Positions 36,771 to 46,227 of a stretch of 64,000 nucleotides of DNA are shown piece by piece. A model generated the notes under the pieces. The model worked only from the letters and a program-made list of their open reading frames with translations, had not been told where the DNA came from and made no database searches. A program made the position numbers and the translations under genes. Each line of letters starts with the position of its first letter. Position 1 is the first letter of the stretch. Origin of the DNA: Rhodococcus sp. Z13 (GTDB taxonomy: Bacteria; Actinomycetota; Actinomycetes; Mycobacteriales; Mycobacteriaceae); the NCBI RefSeq assembly GCF_025837095.1, contig NZ_CP107551.1, forward strand, positions 2,090,352 to 2,154,351, in the 5' to 3' direction.

Positions 36771-37457
36771 GTGGACGACCGGATGGACGAGGCCGGGCAG
36801 TGGACCAGGCGACGTTTCCTCGCTGGAACGGCCGCGACGATGCTCGCCCTGGTGGGCACCGCCGCGACGTTCGCCCGTGAGGTCCGGGCGCAACCCACCG
36901 AGACGGCACCCCCGGTCCGCGACACCGTCTGCGCGGTCCTGGCGTTCGTCGCGCCCGGCAACGACCCCTGGTCGCGGCAGCAGGGCGTGTGGACCGACCG
37001 GCCGGGCGGAGCGACCGCCGGAGCCACGGCCTGCCTCGAACGCACCCTGGACCAGGCCTCACCCATGCCGCTGCTGGGACCCGAGGCCGGCAACCTCCCG
37101 GGTGCCGCGGCGATCGCGGTGCTGCTCAACACCTTCGCGGTGACCGCCGACGTCCGCTCGGTCGCGGGACCGTTCGCGGCGCCGTTCGCGAACCTGAGCC
37201 ACGCGGCCAAAGCGCAGGTCTTCGAATGGCTCGACACCGATCCCCGATTCGAGGGACTCGTGCTGAAGTTCGTGGTCAACGCGATCCCCACCCTGGCCGC
37301 GTTCGCGGCGTTCTCCGAGACCTCCGCCTTCGACCCGGATCGGCGGGAACTCATCGGACGGCCGGTGGGCTGGGAACTGACCGGCTACGCCGGTCCGAGC
37401 GACGGCTGGGACGAATTCCTCGGCTACTACGGCGGACTCGATCGGGTGGAGGACTGA
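36771..37457 (+). CDS. Tat-exported small protein paired with GMC oxidoreductase
   Basis: The 228-residue protein begins with a twin-arginine signal (WTRRRFLAGTAATMLALVG, then ATFAREVRA) and has no recognised catalytic motif in the mature part. It recalls small partner subunits such as gluconate 2-dehydrogenase subunit 3, which carry the Tat signal for a GMC-type catalytic subunit; the gene directly downstream encodes a GMC flavoprotein without its own signal. The GTG follows GACGAGGAGGAGACCG. Family assignment is uncertain (a DUF5987-like protein is possible); the partnership is inferred from one-base-scale spacing to the next gene. Confidence 0.7.
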   Translation: MDDRMDEAGQWTRRRFLAGTAATMLALVGTAATFAREVRAQPTETAPPVRDTVCAVLAFVAPGNDPWSRQQGVWTDRPGGATAGATACLERTLDQASPMPLLGPEAGNLPGAAAIAVLLNTFAVTADVRSVAGPFAAPFANLSHAAKAQVFEWLDTDPRFEGLVLKFVVNAIPTLAAFAAFSETSAFDPDRRELIGRPVGWELTGYAGPSDGWDEFLGYYGGLDRVED

Positions 37458-37458
37458 G

Positions 37459-39228
37459 GTGACCGACGTCATCGTCATCGGCGCGGGCGGCGGTGGTCCC
37501 GTCGTGGCCAAGGAACTCGCGGCGCGCGGCCTCGACGTGCTCGTCCTCGAGGCCGGACCCCGGTTCGCCGACCCCGAATCGGAGTGGACACACTTCGAGG
37601 ACGACGCGAACAACCCGATCACGGGCCTGTTCCGGCACGGTCCCGGCGACCGCACCCGCACCCCGTGGCTGCGCGACCTGCCCCAGAACTCGTTCGTCTG
37701 GCAGGTGTCCGGCGTCGGCGGCACCACCCTGCACTACTTCGGCAACTCACCGCGGGCGGTGCCCGGGGTGTTCGCCGGTTACGACGGCGCCGACCGCGAG
37801 ATGTACGACACCGCACACGTCTTCCCGTTCGGCTACGACGACCTGCGCCCCTACTACGAGTGGGTGGAGGCGACCCTGCCGGTGCAGACCGCCCCGATGG
37901 GCACCAAGGAACAGGTCTTCCTGCGCGGCGCCGCCGCGCTCGGCTTGCCGCACCAGAGGACCCGCGACACCTCCGGCCCGGGCCACCGCGCCCAGCAGAA
38001 CGCGGTCCTGCAACCCGGCGGCACCGCCGGCCGCACCCGCGACCCGGCGCGCCTGCATCACCCCGAGGCCCGGGGCTGCACCATGTGCGGGCACTGCTAT
38101 CAGGGCTGCTACCTGCCGTTGGGGGCACCGCGGAACCTCAAGGCCAAACGCTCCACCGACAACTCGTACGTCCCGATGATGCTCACCGCCGATGCCTGGT
38201 CCCCGCACGGTCGGCCCGTCACGCTGGTGACCGACGCGGTGGTCTCGCAGATCCTTGTCGAGGAGGTGAACGGCGAGACCGTCGCGCGCGGCGTGCGATT
38301 CACCGCCGACGAGGAGGAACACGAGGCCACCGCCCGGGTCGTCGTGCTCGCCGCGGGCTGCGTCGAGAGCCCCCGCCTGTGGCTGAACTCGGACCTGCCG
38401 AACCCCAACGGATGGGTGGGCCGCGGCCTCACCGACCATCACATGGACCTCGTCGTCGGGGTGTTCGACGAGTACACCGGCCAGACCCGCGGGGCGGGGT
38501 CCAACGCGCGCGTCGACCTGCCAGGCTACGGCGGCATCGAACAGGTGGGCCTGCCCCCGGCGCTGCTCGCCTACGGACTGAACTACAGCGACTCCGGCAT
38601 CCACGGCCACGGGCGGGCCGGGGGAGTCGTCGACACCGCCGGGGCCGACGGACTCGGCCGGCTCGTCGGCCGCGACCTGCTGGACACGATGGCCGACGCC
38701 GACCGGGTGCTCACTGCGCTCGTCATCACCGACGACGACGTCGAAGCCGACAACCGGGTGACCCTGTCGTCGGTGCTGTTCCCCGACGAGGCAGGCCTCG
38801 CGCCCCGGGTGACCGTGCGGCACCGCCGCCGGTCGGACCGCACCCGCCGCAACCGGGAACACGTCACCCGCACCGCGGTCGAACTGATGCGGGCCGCCGG
38901 GGCGAGACGCGTGCACCGCTGCGACTGGCCGCCGCTGATCCTGCACGCCCAGTCCAGCATGCGGATGGGAACGAGCGAGGATGATTCGGTGCTCGGCCCC
39001 GACGCCGAGGCACGGTGGGTGCGGCGGCTGTTCGTCGCAGACAACTCGGCACTCGCGAACAGCCTCGGTGGCCCCAACCCCACACTGACCACCCAGGCGC
39101 TCGCCACCCGCACCGCGGAGCGGATCTTCGCGAAGTACTTCGACGGCGATGCGTGGGTGGGGCGCGAGAACCCCGTCTCGTCGATCGACGACCGGGTCAC
39201 CGCTGCGGTGCTCGACCGCGGCCTCTGA
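37459..39228 (+). CDS. GMC-family FAD oxidoreductase with a four-cysteine cluster
   Basis: The 589-residue flavoprotein has the FAD-binding start IVIGAGGGGPVVAKELAARG with LVLEAGP, the second FAD region VSGVGGTTLHYFGNSPRAVP, and the C-terminal DNSALANSLGGPNPTLTTQA typical of GMC oxidoreductases; HAQSSMRMG stands where H-x-x-GTxRMG is usual. Cys207, Cys210, Cys213 and Cys217 form CxxCGHCYQGC, a pattern seen in some GMC alcohol and sterol oxidases and resembling an iron-sulfur site. There is no signal peptide, so export would depend on the Tat partner upstream. The substrate (alcohol, aldose or sterol) cannot be told from sequence. Confidence 0.85.
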   Translation: MTDVIVIGAGGGGPVVAKELAARGLDVLVLEAGPRFADPESEWTHFEDDANNPITGLFRHGPGDRTRTPWLRDLPQNSFVWQVSGVGGTTLHYFGNSPRAVPGVFAGYDGADREMYDTAHVFPFGYDDLRPYYEWVEATLPVQTAPMGTKEQVFLRGAAALGLPHQRTRDTSGPGHRAQQNAVLQPGGTAGRTRDPARLHHPEARGCTMCGHCYQGCYLPLGAPRNLKAKRSTDNSYVPMMLTADAWSPHGRPVTLVTDAVVSQILVEEVNGETVARGVRFTADEEEHEATARVVVLAAGCVESPRLWLNSDLPNPNGWVGRGLTDHHMDLVVGVFDEYTGQTRGAGSNARVDLPGYGGIEQVGLPPALLAYGLNYSDSGIHGHGRAGGVVDTAGADGLGRLVGRDLLDTMADADRVLTALVITDDDVEADNRVTLSSVLFPDEAGLAPRVTVRHRRRSDRTRRNREHVTRTAVELMRAAGARRVHRCDWPPLILHAQSSMRMGTSEDDSVLGPDAEARWVRRLFVADNSALANSLGGPNPTLTTQALATRTAERIFAKYFDGDAWVGRENPVSSIDDRVTAAVLDRGL

Positions 39229-39267
39229 CCGCACCTGCAGGCGTTCTTCTCCCGAAACGGAACCGAC

Positions 39268-39303
39268 CGGCCCTCCCGTGCGTCGAACGAGACAGGAGGG
39301 CCG
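39268..39303 (+). terminator. Hairpin downstream of the GMC gene
   Basis: Perfect 9-bp arms (39268-39276 and 39295-39303) with an 18-nt loop begin 40 bases after the GMC stop. It may end the Tat-protein/GMC operon; the long loop makes it weaker than other terminators here. Confidence 0.45.
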
Positions 39304-39338
39304 AGCACGAACGGTCCACGACGGGAGGAGCCACCGAT

Positions 39339-39548
39339 ATGGATCGACCCACCGTGAGGTGCGTCCCCACACGCTCTCGCCTGCGCGACCTGCGGCGCGC
39401 GACGGGACCACGCTCGGCCATGCGGATGCGGTGCGTCCGAGCGGGTTCCGGGACGGACGAGGCCGGAGTCGAGGAGGCCGGAGTCGAGGAGAAGGACACC
39501 ACCGATCGGCGGACCGGCGACACGGACCGCGACGGAACCCCGACGTGA
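39339..39548 (+). CDS. Possible small hypothetical protein
   Basis: A 69-codon frame starts with ATG after a good ribosome binding site (GACGGGAGGAGCCACCGAT). The product is Arg/Asp/Glu-rich with no hydrophobic core and contains a duplicated AGVEE AGVEE encoded by a 15-bp tandem repeat at about 39464-39493. It has no recognised relative and could be a chance frame in GC-rich DNA; the ribosome binding site is the main support. Confidence 0.3.
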   Translation: MDRPTVRCVPTRSRLRDLRRATGPRSAMRMRCVRAGSGTDEAGVEEAGVEEKDTTDRRTGDTDRDGTPT

Positions 39549-39562
39549 CCGTTCCGGAACGA

Positions 39563-40321
39563 TCAGGACGGCAGCTGCGCCGCGGCCTCCGCGTCGACGA
39601 ACCACACGGTGCGTTCGGTGCCCCGCGCTCCGGCGGCGGGGAACTCCTCCGGCTCGGCGCCCCCCACGGCTGCCGCGACGGCCTCGGCCTTCGCGGCGCC
39701 GGCGACGAGGAACCACACCTGCCGGGCGCGCCGCACCGCGGGCAGAGTCAGCGTCACCCGGGCTGGTGGGGGCTTCGGCGAATCCTCCACACCCACCACG
39801 AGACGCGCGGACTCGCGCACCGCGTCGGTGTGCGGGAACAGCGAATTGATGTGTCCCTCACCGCCCATGCCCAGCAGGTGCACGTCGAACTGCGGCACCG
39901 TGCCGTCGGGGGAGTGCGCCGCGAGGATCTCCGCGTACCGCTGCGCCGACTCGGCGGGGGTGCTGCACCCGTCCTCACCGAGCGCCGGCATGGTGTGGAT
40001 CCGCGCCGGATCGAGCGGGACGTGGTCGAGCAGCGCCGCCCGCGCCTGGACCTCGTTGCGCTCACCGTCACCGGGCGGCAGGAAACGCTCGTCACCGAAG
40101 TAGACGTTCACCGCCGACCAGTCGATGGCGCCCTGGTTGCGGCGCACGTGCTCGAGCATCGCGATGCCGGTGCCGCCGCCGGTGAGCACCACGTGAGCCT
40201 GCACGCGCTCACGCTGCGCCGCGACGACCGCCTCCACGAACGCGTCCGCGGCCGCGCGGGCGACCTCGTCGGCGTCGGCGAAGCGGAGAACTTCGGAGGG
40301 GGAGGTTACGTGATCAGACAT
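39563..40321 (-). CDS. pgl: 6-phosphogluconolactonase
   Basis: Pgl hydrolyses 6-phosphogluconolactone in the oxidative pentose phosphate pathway. The 252-residue protein shows HVVLTGGGTGIAMLEHV, VNVYFGDERFLPPGDGERNE and DVHLLGMGGEGHINSLFPH, the substrate and active-site regions of the DevB/SOL family. It is the last gene of the minus-strand operon and its ATG overlaps the opcA 3' end by 8 bp. Confidence 0.97.
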   Translation of the reverse strand: MSDHVTSPSEVLRFADADEVARAAADAFVEAVVAAQRERVQAHVVLTGGGTGIAMLEHVRRNQGAIDWSAVNVYFGDERFLPPGDGERNEVQARAALLDHVPLDPARIHTMPALGEDGCSTPAESAQRYAEILAAHSPDGTVPQFDVHLLGMGGEGHINSLFPHTDAVRESARLVVGVEDSPKPPPARVTLTLPAVRRARQVWFLVAGAAKAEAVAAAVGGAEPEEFPAAGARGTERTVWFVDAEAAAQLPS

Positions 40322-41222
40322 ATTCCACCTTCGGCAGCGCCGACAGAGCGGCCTCGTAGACGACGTCGGGATCGAGTCTGCGCAGTTCCTCGGCCAGGCA
40401 CTCCGCCGAGTTGCGGCGCGCCAGGCTGATCAGCGATGCGGGCTTGCCGGTGCGCTGGAGGGTGGCCACGCGTCCCTCCTGCGGCCGCTCCAGGGCGATC
40501 GTCTGCGACGCCGTGCGGAGCTCGACCCGCAGCTCACCGGTGGTGCGTTCGACCGGGCAGTCGAGCCGGCTGGCGAGCCAGCCCGCCAGCAGGTCCACCG
40601 CGGGTTCGGTCCGCAGCCCCGACACTCGCGCCGACAGCACCGGCTCGTGCGGTGGCTGGTCGAGCGCCGATACCAGCAGCGCCCGCCAGTAGGTGACCCG
40701 CGACCACGCCAGATCGGTGTCGCCGGGGGTGTATCCGGACAACCGTGCTGTGAGTTCGGCGTGCGGATCGTCGGCGTTGGTGACGTCGGTGATGCGGCGC
40801 ACCGCCAGACGTCCCACCGGATCCTGGGCGGGCACCGGCGGAGCCTGGTTCGGCCACCAGGCCACCACCGGGGTGTCCGGCAGCAGGAAGGGGACCACCA
40901 CGGACTCCTGGTGCTCACCGAGCTCGCCGTGCAGCGCCAGGATCAACGCCTCGGACGCCCCGGCCTCACCGGCCACCCGGATCTCGGCGTCGAGCCGGGA
41001 CGGGCCGTCGTGGCGGCCGCGGCCTACGACGATGACACGGCAGGGATGTTCCTTCGACGCCTCGGTCGCGGCGGTGATCGCGGCGTCGAGACCACGGGCG
41101 TCGCCGGCGCACACGATGAACGTGAGCACCCGGCCCTGCGTGACCATGCCGCTGGTCCGCCGCAGTTCCACCAGCTTGCGGCTGATCGCGTTCGCGGAGG
41201 TGTTGCGCAACTGGAGTCTCAC
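40314..41222 (-). CDS. opcA: Glucose-6-phosphate dehydrogenase assembly protein OpcA
   Basis: OpcA promotes assembly and redox control of glucose-6-phosphate dehydrogenase in cyanobacteria and actinobacteria. The 302-residue protein has SANAISRKLVELRRTSG, RVLTFIVCAGD, the conserved VVPFLLPDTPVVAWWPN and a C-terminal regulator domain. The GTG at 41222 overlaps the zwf stop (GTGA) and aligns with the mycobacterial start; an in-frame ATG at 41234 adds four residues and is the alternative. It is sandwiched between zwf and pgl, as expected for its partner role. Confidence 0.94.
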   Translation of the reverse strand: MRLQLRNTSANAISRKLVELRRTSGMVTQGRVLTFIVCAGDARGLDAAITAATEASKEHPCRVIVVGRGRHDGPSRLDAEIRVAGEAGASEALILALHGELGEHQESVVVPFLLPDTPVVAWWPNQAPPVPAQDPVGRLAVRRITDVTNADDPHAELTARLSGYTPGDTDLAWSRVTYWRALLVSALDQPPHEPVLSARVSGLRTEPAVDLLAGWLASRLDCPVERTTGELRVELRTASQTIALERPQEGRVATLQRTGKPASLISLARRNSAECLAEELRRLDPDVVYEAALSALPKVEYV

Positions 41223-42760
41223 GGACGCCTCCATTCCCGGCCGGAGCGACGGAGCATCTCGTCGGCGGAGGTGGGACCCCAGGTGCCGGCCTCGTAGGGT
41301 TCGGGGCGCCCGTTCGCGGCCCAGTACTCGAGCACCGGATCGAGGATCTTCCAGGACAGTTCCACTTCCTCGTCCACCGGGAAGAGGGAGGGCACGCCGA
41401 GGAGCACGTCGAGGATCAACCGCTCGTACGCCTCGGGGGAGGACACGGTGAACGCCTGGCCGTAGCTGAAGTCCATGTTCACGTCGCGTACCTCCATCTC
41501 GGAGCCCGGCACCTTGGACCCGAACCGCATCGTGACACCCTCGTCGGGCTGCACCCGGATCACCAGGGCGTTCTGGCCGAGTTCCTCGGTCATGGTCTCG
41601 TCGAAGGGCAGGTGCGGGGCCCGCTTGAACACCACCGCGATCTCGGTGACCCGGCGGCCGAGCCGCTTGCCGGTGCGCAGATAGAACGGCACCCCGGCCC
41701 AGCGGCGCGTGTCCACCTCGAGGGTGATCGCCGCGTACGTCTCGGTGGTCGAGTCCTTCGCGAAACCGTTCTCCTCGAGCAACCCGACGACCTTCTCGCC
41801 GCCCTGCCAGCCCGCGGCGTACTGACCGCGGGCGGTGGTCTCGTCGAACGGCTCGGCCGGCCGCGTCGCCGACAGCACCTTGATCTTCTCGGCGTGCAGT
41901 TCGGACGCCGCGAAGCTCACCGGCTCCTCCATCGCCGTGAAGGCGAGCAGCTGCAGCAGGTGGTTCTGGATGACGTCGCGTGCGGCGCCGATGCCGTCGT
42001 AGTAGCCGGCCCGCCCACCGAGGCCGATGTCCTCGGCCATGGTGATCTGCACGTGGTCGACGTAGTGCGCGTTCCACACCGGCTCGAACATCTGGTTCGC
42101 GAAGCGCAACGCCAGGATGTTCTGCACCGTCTCCTTGCCGAGATAGTGGTCGATGCGGAACACCGACTCCTCGGGGAAGACCTCACCGACCACCGCGTTG
42201 AGTTCGCGGGCGCTCTGCAGGTCGTGCCCGAAGGGCTTCTCGATGACCACACGGCTCCACGCCCCGTCGCGGCTCTTCGCGAGCCCGGAACGGGACAGTT
42301 GGCCGCAGACGACCGGGAAGGCGCCGGGCGGCACCGACAGGTAGAAGGCGTGGTTGCCGCCCGTGCCGCGTTCACGGTCGAGCTTCTCGAGGGTCGTGGC
42401 GAGCTCGGCGAATGCCGCGTCGTCGTCGAAGGTGCCCTGCACGAAGCGGATACCTTCGGACAGCCGCTGCCAGACCTCCTCACGGAAGGGGGTGCGGGAG
42501 TGCTCGCGCACCGCGTCGTGCACCACCTGACCGAAGTCCTCGTCGGCCCAGTCCCTGCGGGCGAAGCCGACGAGCGCGAATCCGGGCGGCAGGAGACCGC
42601 GGTTGGCGAGGTCGTAGACCGCGGGCATGAGTTTGCGGCGTGCGAGGTCGCCGGTGACCCCGAAGATCACCAGCGCGCAGGGCCCCGCGATGCGGGGCAG
42701 TCTGCGGTCCCTACCGTCCCGAAGAGGATTCACCCACGCTGCCGCACCGGATTCGGGCAC
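41219..42760 (-). CDS. zwf: Glucose-6-phosphate 1-dehydrogenase
   Basis: Zwf oxidises glucose-6-phosphate with NADP+, the entry to the oxidative pentose phosphate pathway. The 513-residue protein has the nucleotide-binding ALVIFGVTGDLARRKLMPA, the catalytic RIDHYLGKETVQNIL and VVIEKPFGHDL. GTG at 42760 is chosen because CGGAGGGCTGAAC precedes it on the minus strand, it starts 2 bp after the tal stop, and the length matches mycobacterial Zwf2; the longer frame from 42829 runs into tal. Confidence 0.96.
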   Translation of the reverse strand: MPESGAAAWVNPLRDGRDRRLPRIAGPCALVIFGVTGDLARRKLMPAVYDLANRGLLPPGFALVGFARRDWADEDFGQVVHDAVREHSRTPFREEVWQRLSEGIRFVQGTFDDDAAFAELATTLEKLDRERGTGGNHAFYLSVPPGAFPVVCGQLSRSGLAKSRDGAWSRVVIEKPFGHDLQSARELNAVVGEVFPEESVFRIDHYLGKETVQNILALRFANQMFEPVWNAHYVDHVQITMAEDIGLGGRAGYYDGIGAARDVIQNHLLQLLAFTAMEEPVSFAASELHAEKIKVLSATRPAEPFDETTARGQYAAGWQGGEKVVGLLEENGFAKDSTTETYAAITLEVDTRRWAGVPFYLRTGKRLGRRVTEIAVVFKRAPHLPFDETMTEELGQNALVIRVQPDEGVTMRFGSKVPGSEMEVRDVNMDFSYGQAFTVSSPEAYERLILDVLLGVPSLFPVDEEVELSWKILDPVLEYWAANGRPEPYEAGTWGPTSADEMLRRSGREWRRP

Positions 42761-42762
42761 GT

Positions 42763-43908
42763 TCAGCCCTCCGCGTTCGGAGCGTGCGCCGCCAGCTGCT
42801 CCTTCGTCGCCGCGAGGAGATCCTTCCACGACACCACGAACTTCTCGACGCCCTCGTCCTCGAGCTTGCGGAAGACGTCCTGCAGGTTCACACCCACGGA
42901 GGCCAGGGCATCGAACACCTGCTGCGCGGCACCGATACGGGCGGTGATGGTGTCGCCGGTGACCTCACCGTGGTCGGCGACGGCCTCGAGGGTCTTCTCC
43001 GGCATCGTGTTCACGGTGTTCGGCGCGACCAGCTCGGTGACGTAGAGGGTGTCGGGGTAGGCGGGGTTCTTCACACCCGTGGACGCCCACAGCGGACGCT
43101 GCGGCAGCGCACCCGCGGCGGCGAGCTGCTCGAAGCGGGTACCACCCTCGAAGGCCCTCCGGTAGGCCGCGTACGCCAGGCGCGCGTTGGCCAGGCCGGC
43201 CTTGCCGCGCAGGTTCAGCGCCTGGTCGGTACCGATCTCCTCGAGCCGGGCGTCGATCTCGGTGTCAACACGGGAGACGAAGAACGACGCGACCGACCGG
43301 ATCGTCGACAGGTCGTGACCGGCTGCCTTCGCAGCGGTCAGGCCGTCGAGGTAGGACTCGATGACCCGCTCGTACCGCTCGACGGAGAAGATCAGCGTGA
43401 CGTTGACGCTGACGCCCTCGGCGACGACCCGGGCAATCGCGGGCAGACCCGCCACCGTCGCCGGGATCTTGATGAACAGATTGGGGCGGTCCACGATGCG
43501 CCACAGTTCCAGCGCCTGCTGCACGGTGGCGTCGGTCTTGTGCGCCAGCCGCGGATCGACCTCGATCGACACGCGGCCGTCGAGACCACCGGTCGCCTCG
43601 AACACCGGGGCGAGTACGTCGCACGCGGCGCGCACGTCGTCGGTGGTGACCGCGAGGATCGACGCGTCGACGTCGTGGCCGCCCGCGGCGAGCTCACGGA
43701 TCTGCTCGTCGTAGGCGTGCCCCTTCGACAGGGCCGCCTGGAAGATCGAGGGGTTGGTGGTCACACCGACGACGCTGCGGGTCGCGACCAGGTCGGCGAG
43801 CTTCCCCGACCGGATGAGATCGCGGGAGAGATCGTCGAGCCACACCGACACACCTTCGGCGGACAGCGCCGCCAGCGCCGGATTCTGCGTGGAAGTCTGC
43901 TGGGTCAT
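42763..43908 (-). CDS. tal: Transaldolase
   Basis: Transaldolase moves a dihydroxyacetone unit between sugar phosphates. The 381-residue protein is the long actinobacterial type, with [29 protein letters not shown], the Schiff-base lysine in [17 protein letters not shown] and [15 protein letters not shown]. It lies 4 bp after tkt in the tkt-tal-zwf-opcA-pgl operon. Confidence 0.97.
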   Translation of the reverse strand: MTQQTSTQNPALAALSAEGVSVWLDDLSRDLIRSGKLADLVATRSVVGVTTNPSIFQAALSKGHAYDEQIRELAAGGHDVDASILAVTTDDVRAACDVLAPVFEATGGLDGRVSIEVDPRLAHKTDATVQQALELWRIVDRPNLFIKIPATVAGLPAIARVVAEGVSVNVTLIFSVERYERVIESYLDGLTAAKAAGHDLSTIRSVASFFVSRVDTEIDARLEEIGTDQALNLRGKAGLANARLAYAAYRRAFEGGTRFEQLAAAGALPQRPLWASTGVKNPAYPDTLYVTELVAPNTVNTMPEKTLEAVADHGEVTGDTITARIGAAQQVFDALASVGVNLQDVFRKLEDEGVEKFVVSWKDLLAATKEQLAAHAPNAEG

Positions 43909-43912
43909 CCGA

Positions 43913-46015
43913 TCATCCCTTCACTCGGGTCAGCGAGCGGCGCGCAGCGTCGACGACGGCCTCGGCGGTGATGCCGAACTCGCGGAACAGGGTCTTGTAG
44001 TCGGCGGAAGCGCCGTAGTGCTCGAGCGACACGGCCTCGCCGCCGTCGCCGAGCAGGCGGTACCAGGGCATCGCCAGGCCGGCCTCGACGGACACCCGCG
44101 CGCGCACCGACGGGGGCAGGACCTCGTCGCGGTAGGCCTGATCCTGCTCGAGGAACCAGTCGAGCACCGGCACCGACACGACACGGGTGGGCACGCCCTC
44201 GGCCTCGAGGACCTCGCGGGCCGCCACGGCCAGCTGCACCTCGGAACCCGTCGCGAGCAGCACCACCTCGGGGCTGCCGGAGGACGCCTCGACCAGCACG
44301 TAGGCGCCGCGGGCGACACCCTCGGCAGCCTTCTCCCGGGTGCCCTCGAGCACCGGGACGTTCTGGCGGGTCAGGGCGAGCGCGGTCGGACCCGTGCGAT
44401 TCTCCAGCGCGGCCTTCCACGCGAACGACGTCTCGTTGGCGTCGGCCGGGCGGATCACCGCGAGGTTCGGGATCGCGCGCAGCGCGGCGAGGTGCTCGAT
44501 CGGCTGGTGCGTCGGGCCGTCCTCGCCGAGACCGATCGAGTCGTGCGTCCACACGTAGATCGCCGGGGTCTGCATCAGGGCCGCGAGACGCACCGCAGGC
44601 CGCATGTAGTCGGAGAACACCAGGAAGGTGCCGCCGTAGGGGCGGGTCGGGCCGTGCAGCGCGATGCCGTTGAGGATCGAGCCCATCGCGTGCTCACGGA
44701 TACCGAAGTGCAGGGTGCGGCCGTAGGGCTGCGCGGTCCAGTCCTTGGTGGAGATGGACTCCGGGCCGAACGAGTCGGAGCCGGGGATCGTGGTGTTGTT
44801 GCTGCCCGCGAGGTCGGCGGAGCCACCCCACAGTTCGGGCAGGATCGGGCCGAGGGCCGCGAGGACCTTGCCGGACGCCGAGCGGGTCGCCGGGCCGTTC
44901 TCGGTGGGTTCGTAGGTCGGCAGCGCCTCGACCCAGCCCTCGGGGAACTCGCCGGCCTGCAGCCGGTCGAACAGCGCCTTGCGCTCGGGCTCGCGTGCGG
45001 CCCAGGCGTCGAAGCCGGCCTGCCACGCGGCGCGGGCCTCGGCGCCACGGTCGACGACCTTGCGGGTGTGCTCGATCACGGCCGGGTCCACGTCGAAGTT
45101 CTTCTCGGGGTCGAAGCCGAGGGCCTTCTTGACGGCGGCGACCTCGTCGGCGCCGAGCGCGGCACCGTGCACGTCGCCGGTGTTCATCTTGTTCGGCGCC
45201 GGGTAGCCGATGATCGTGCGCACCGAGATGAGCGACGGGCGGTCGGTGACGGCCTTCGCGGCCTCGACGGCCTCGAGGATGGCGGTGACGTTCTCGCCGC
45301 CCTCGACGGTCTGCACGTGCCAGCCGTAGGCCTCGTAACGCTTCGAGACGTCCTCACCGAGCGCGATCGCGGTGTCGTGCTCGATGGAGATCTTGTTGTC
45401 GTCGTAGAAGACGATCAGGTTGCCGAGCTGCTGCACGCCGGCGAGCGAGGACGCCTCGGAGGTCACGCCCTCCTCGATGTCGCCGTCGGAGGCGATGACG
45501 TACACGTAGTGGTCGAAGGGACTCGTGCCCTCGGCGGCCTCGGGATCGAACAGGCCGCGCTCGCGCCGCGCCGCCATCGCCATGCCGACGGCGGAGGCCA
45601 GGCCCTGACCCAGGGGGCCCGTGGTCATCTCGACGCCGGCGGTGTGGCCGTACTCGGGGTGCCCGGGGGTGAGTGAACCCCAGGTGCGCAGCGCCTCGAG
45701 ATCGGCGAGCTCGAGTCCGTAACCGGACAGGTAGAGCTGGATGTACTGCGTCAGGCTGGAGTGGCCGCACGAGAGCACGAACCGGTCGCGGCCGACCCAC
45801 TGCGGGTCGGTCGGATCGTGGCGCATCACCCGCTGGTAGAGCGTGTAGGCGAGGGGAGCGAGGCTCATCGCGGTGCCGGGATGTCCGTTGCCCACCTTCT
45901 GCACGGCGTCGGCCGCCAGCACGCGCGCGGTGTCGACGGCCTTGGTATCGAGGTCGGTCCAGTCGGCCGGATGCGCAGGCTGGGTGAGGGTGCGGATCTC
46001 GTCTGTGATCGACAC
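43913..46015 (-). CDS. tkt: Transketolase
   Basis: Transketolase moves two-carbon units with thiamine diphosphate. The 700-residue protein has [20 protein letters not shown], the ThDP motif [20 protein letters not shown] through YDDNKIS, and the pyrimidine-domain FREHAMG-like [16 protein letters not shown] at 46015 is preferred: AGGAGA lies 10 nt upstream and the length equals mycobacterial Tkt. An ATG at 46036 would add seven residues, but that AGGAGA would then be inside the gene. It is the first gene of the minus-strand pentose phosphate operon and is divergent from ctaB. Confidence 0.95.
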   Translation of the reverse strand: MSITDEIRTLTQPAHPADWTDLDTKAVDTARVLAADAVQKVGNGHPGTAMSLAPLAYTLYQRVMRHDPTDPQWVGRDRFVLSCGHSSLTQYIQLYLSGYGLELADLEALRTWGSLTPGHPEYGHTAGVEMTTGPLGQGLASAVGMAMAARRERGLFDPEAAEGTSPFDHYVYVIASDGDIEEGVTSEASSLAGVQQLGNLIVFYDDNKISIEHDTAIALGEDVSKRYEAYGWHVQTVEGGENVTAILEAVEAAKAVTDRPSLISVRTIIGYPAPNKMNTGDVHGAALGADEVAAVKKALGFDPEKNFDVDPAVIEHTRKVVDRGAEARAAWQAGFDAWAAREPERKALFDRLQAGEFPEGWVEALPTYEPTENGPATRSASGKVLAALGPILPELWGGSADLAGSNNTTIPGSDSFGPESISTKDWTAQPYGRTLHFGIREHAMGSILNGIALHGPTRPYGGTFLVFSDYMRPAVRLAALMQTPAIYVWTHDSIGLGEDGPTHQPIEHLAALRAIPNLAVIRPADANETSFAWKAALENRTGPTALALTRQNVPVLEGTREKAAEGVARGAYVLVEASSGSPEVVLLATGSEVQLAVAAREVLEAEGVPTRVVSVPVLDWFLEQDQAYRDEVLPPSVRARVSVEAGLAMPWYRLLGDGGEAVSLEHYGASADYKTLFREFGITAEAVVDAARRSLTRVKG

Positions 46016-46083
46016 GAGCTTCAAGTCTCCTGACATGGGTGTACGGGGTCCCGGCGGGTGGAAGTCGGCCCGCGCGCTACTTC

Positions 46084-46089
46084 AGACTA
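46084..46089 (-). promoter_or_regulatory. Probable -10 element of the tkt operon
   Basis: On the minus strand TAGTCT would start transcription near 46077, giving a leader of about 60 nt before tkt. Confidence 0.5.
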
Positions 46090-46136
46090 GTGCGCGGCCC
46101 GGAGTGGGTCGATTCGGTCCGGGCAAGCCTGCCGTC

Positions 46137-46142
46137 TACCAT
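46137..46142 (+). promoter_or_regulatory. Probable -10 element for ctaB
   Basis: TACCAT would start transcription near 46149 with a leader of about 80 nt. It faces away from the tkt promoter 50 bp to the left. Confidence 0.4.
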
Positions 46143-46227
46143 CGTTCGTAGTAGAGGAGCGTCCGGAATCGGGCGACCGTGAACGGGCGAAACGAAGGTG
46201 CGGATTCGCGTGGGACGAGGAGACAGC

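Larger units (their letters stand above)
39229..39562. other. Intergenic region between GMC gene and pgl
   Basis: These 334 bases hold a hairpin at 39268-39303 and a doubtful small reading frame (39339-39548), both listed separately. Nothing else was recognised. Confidence 0.5.
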
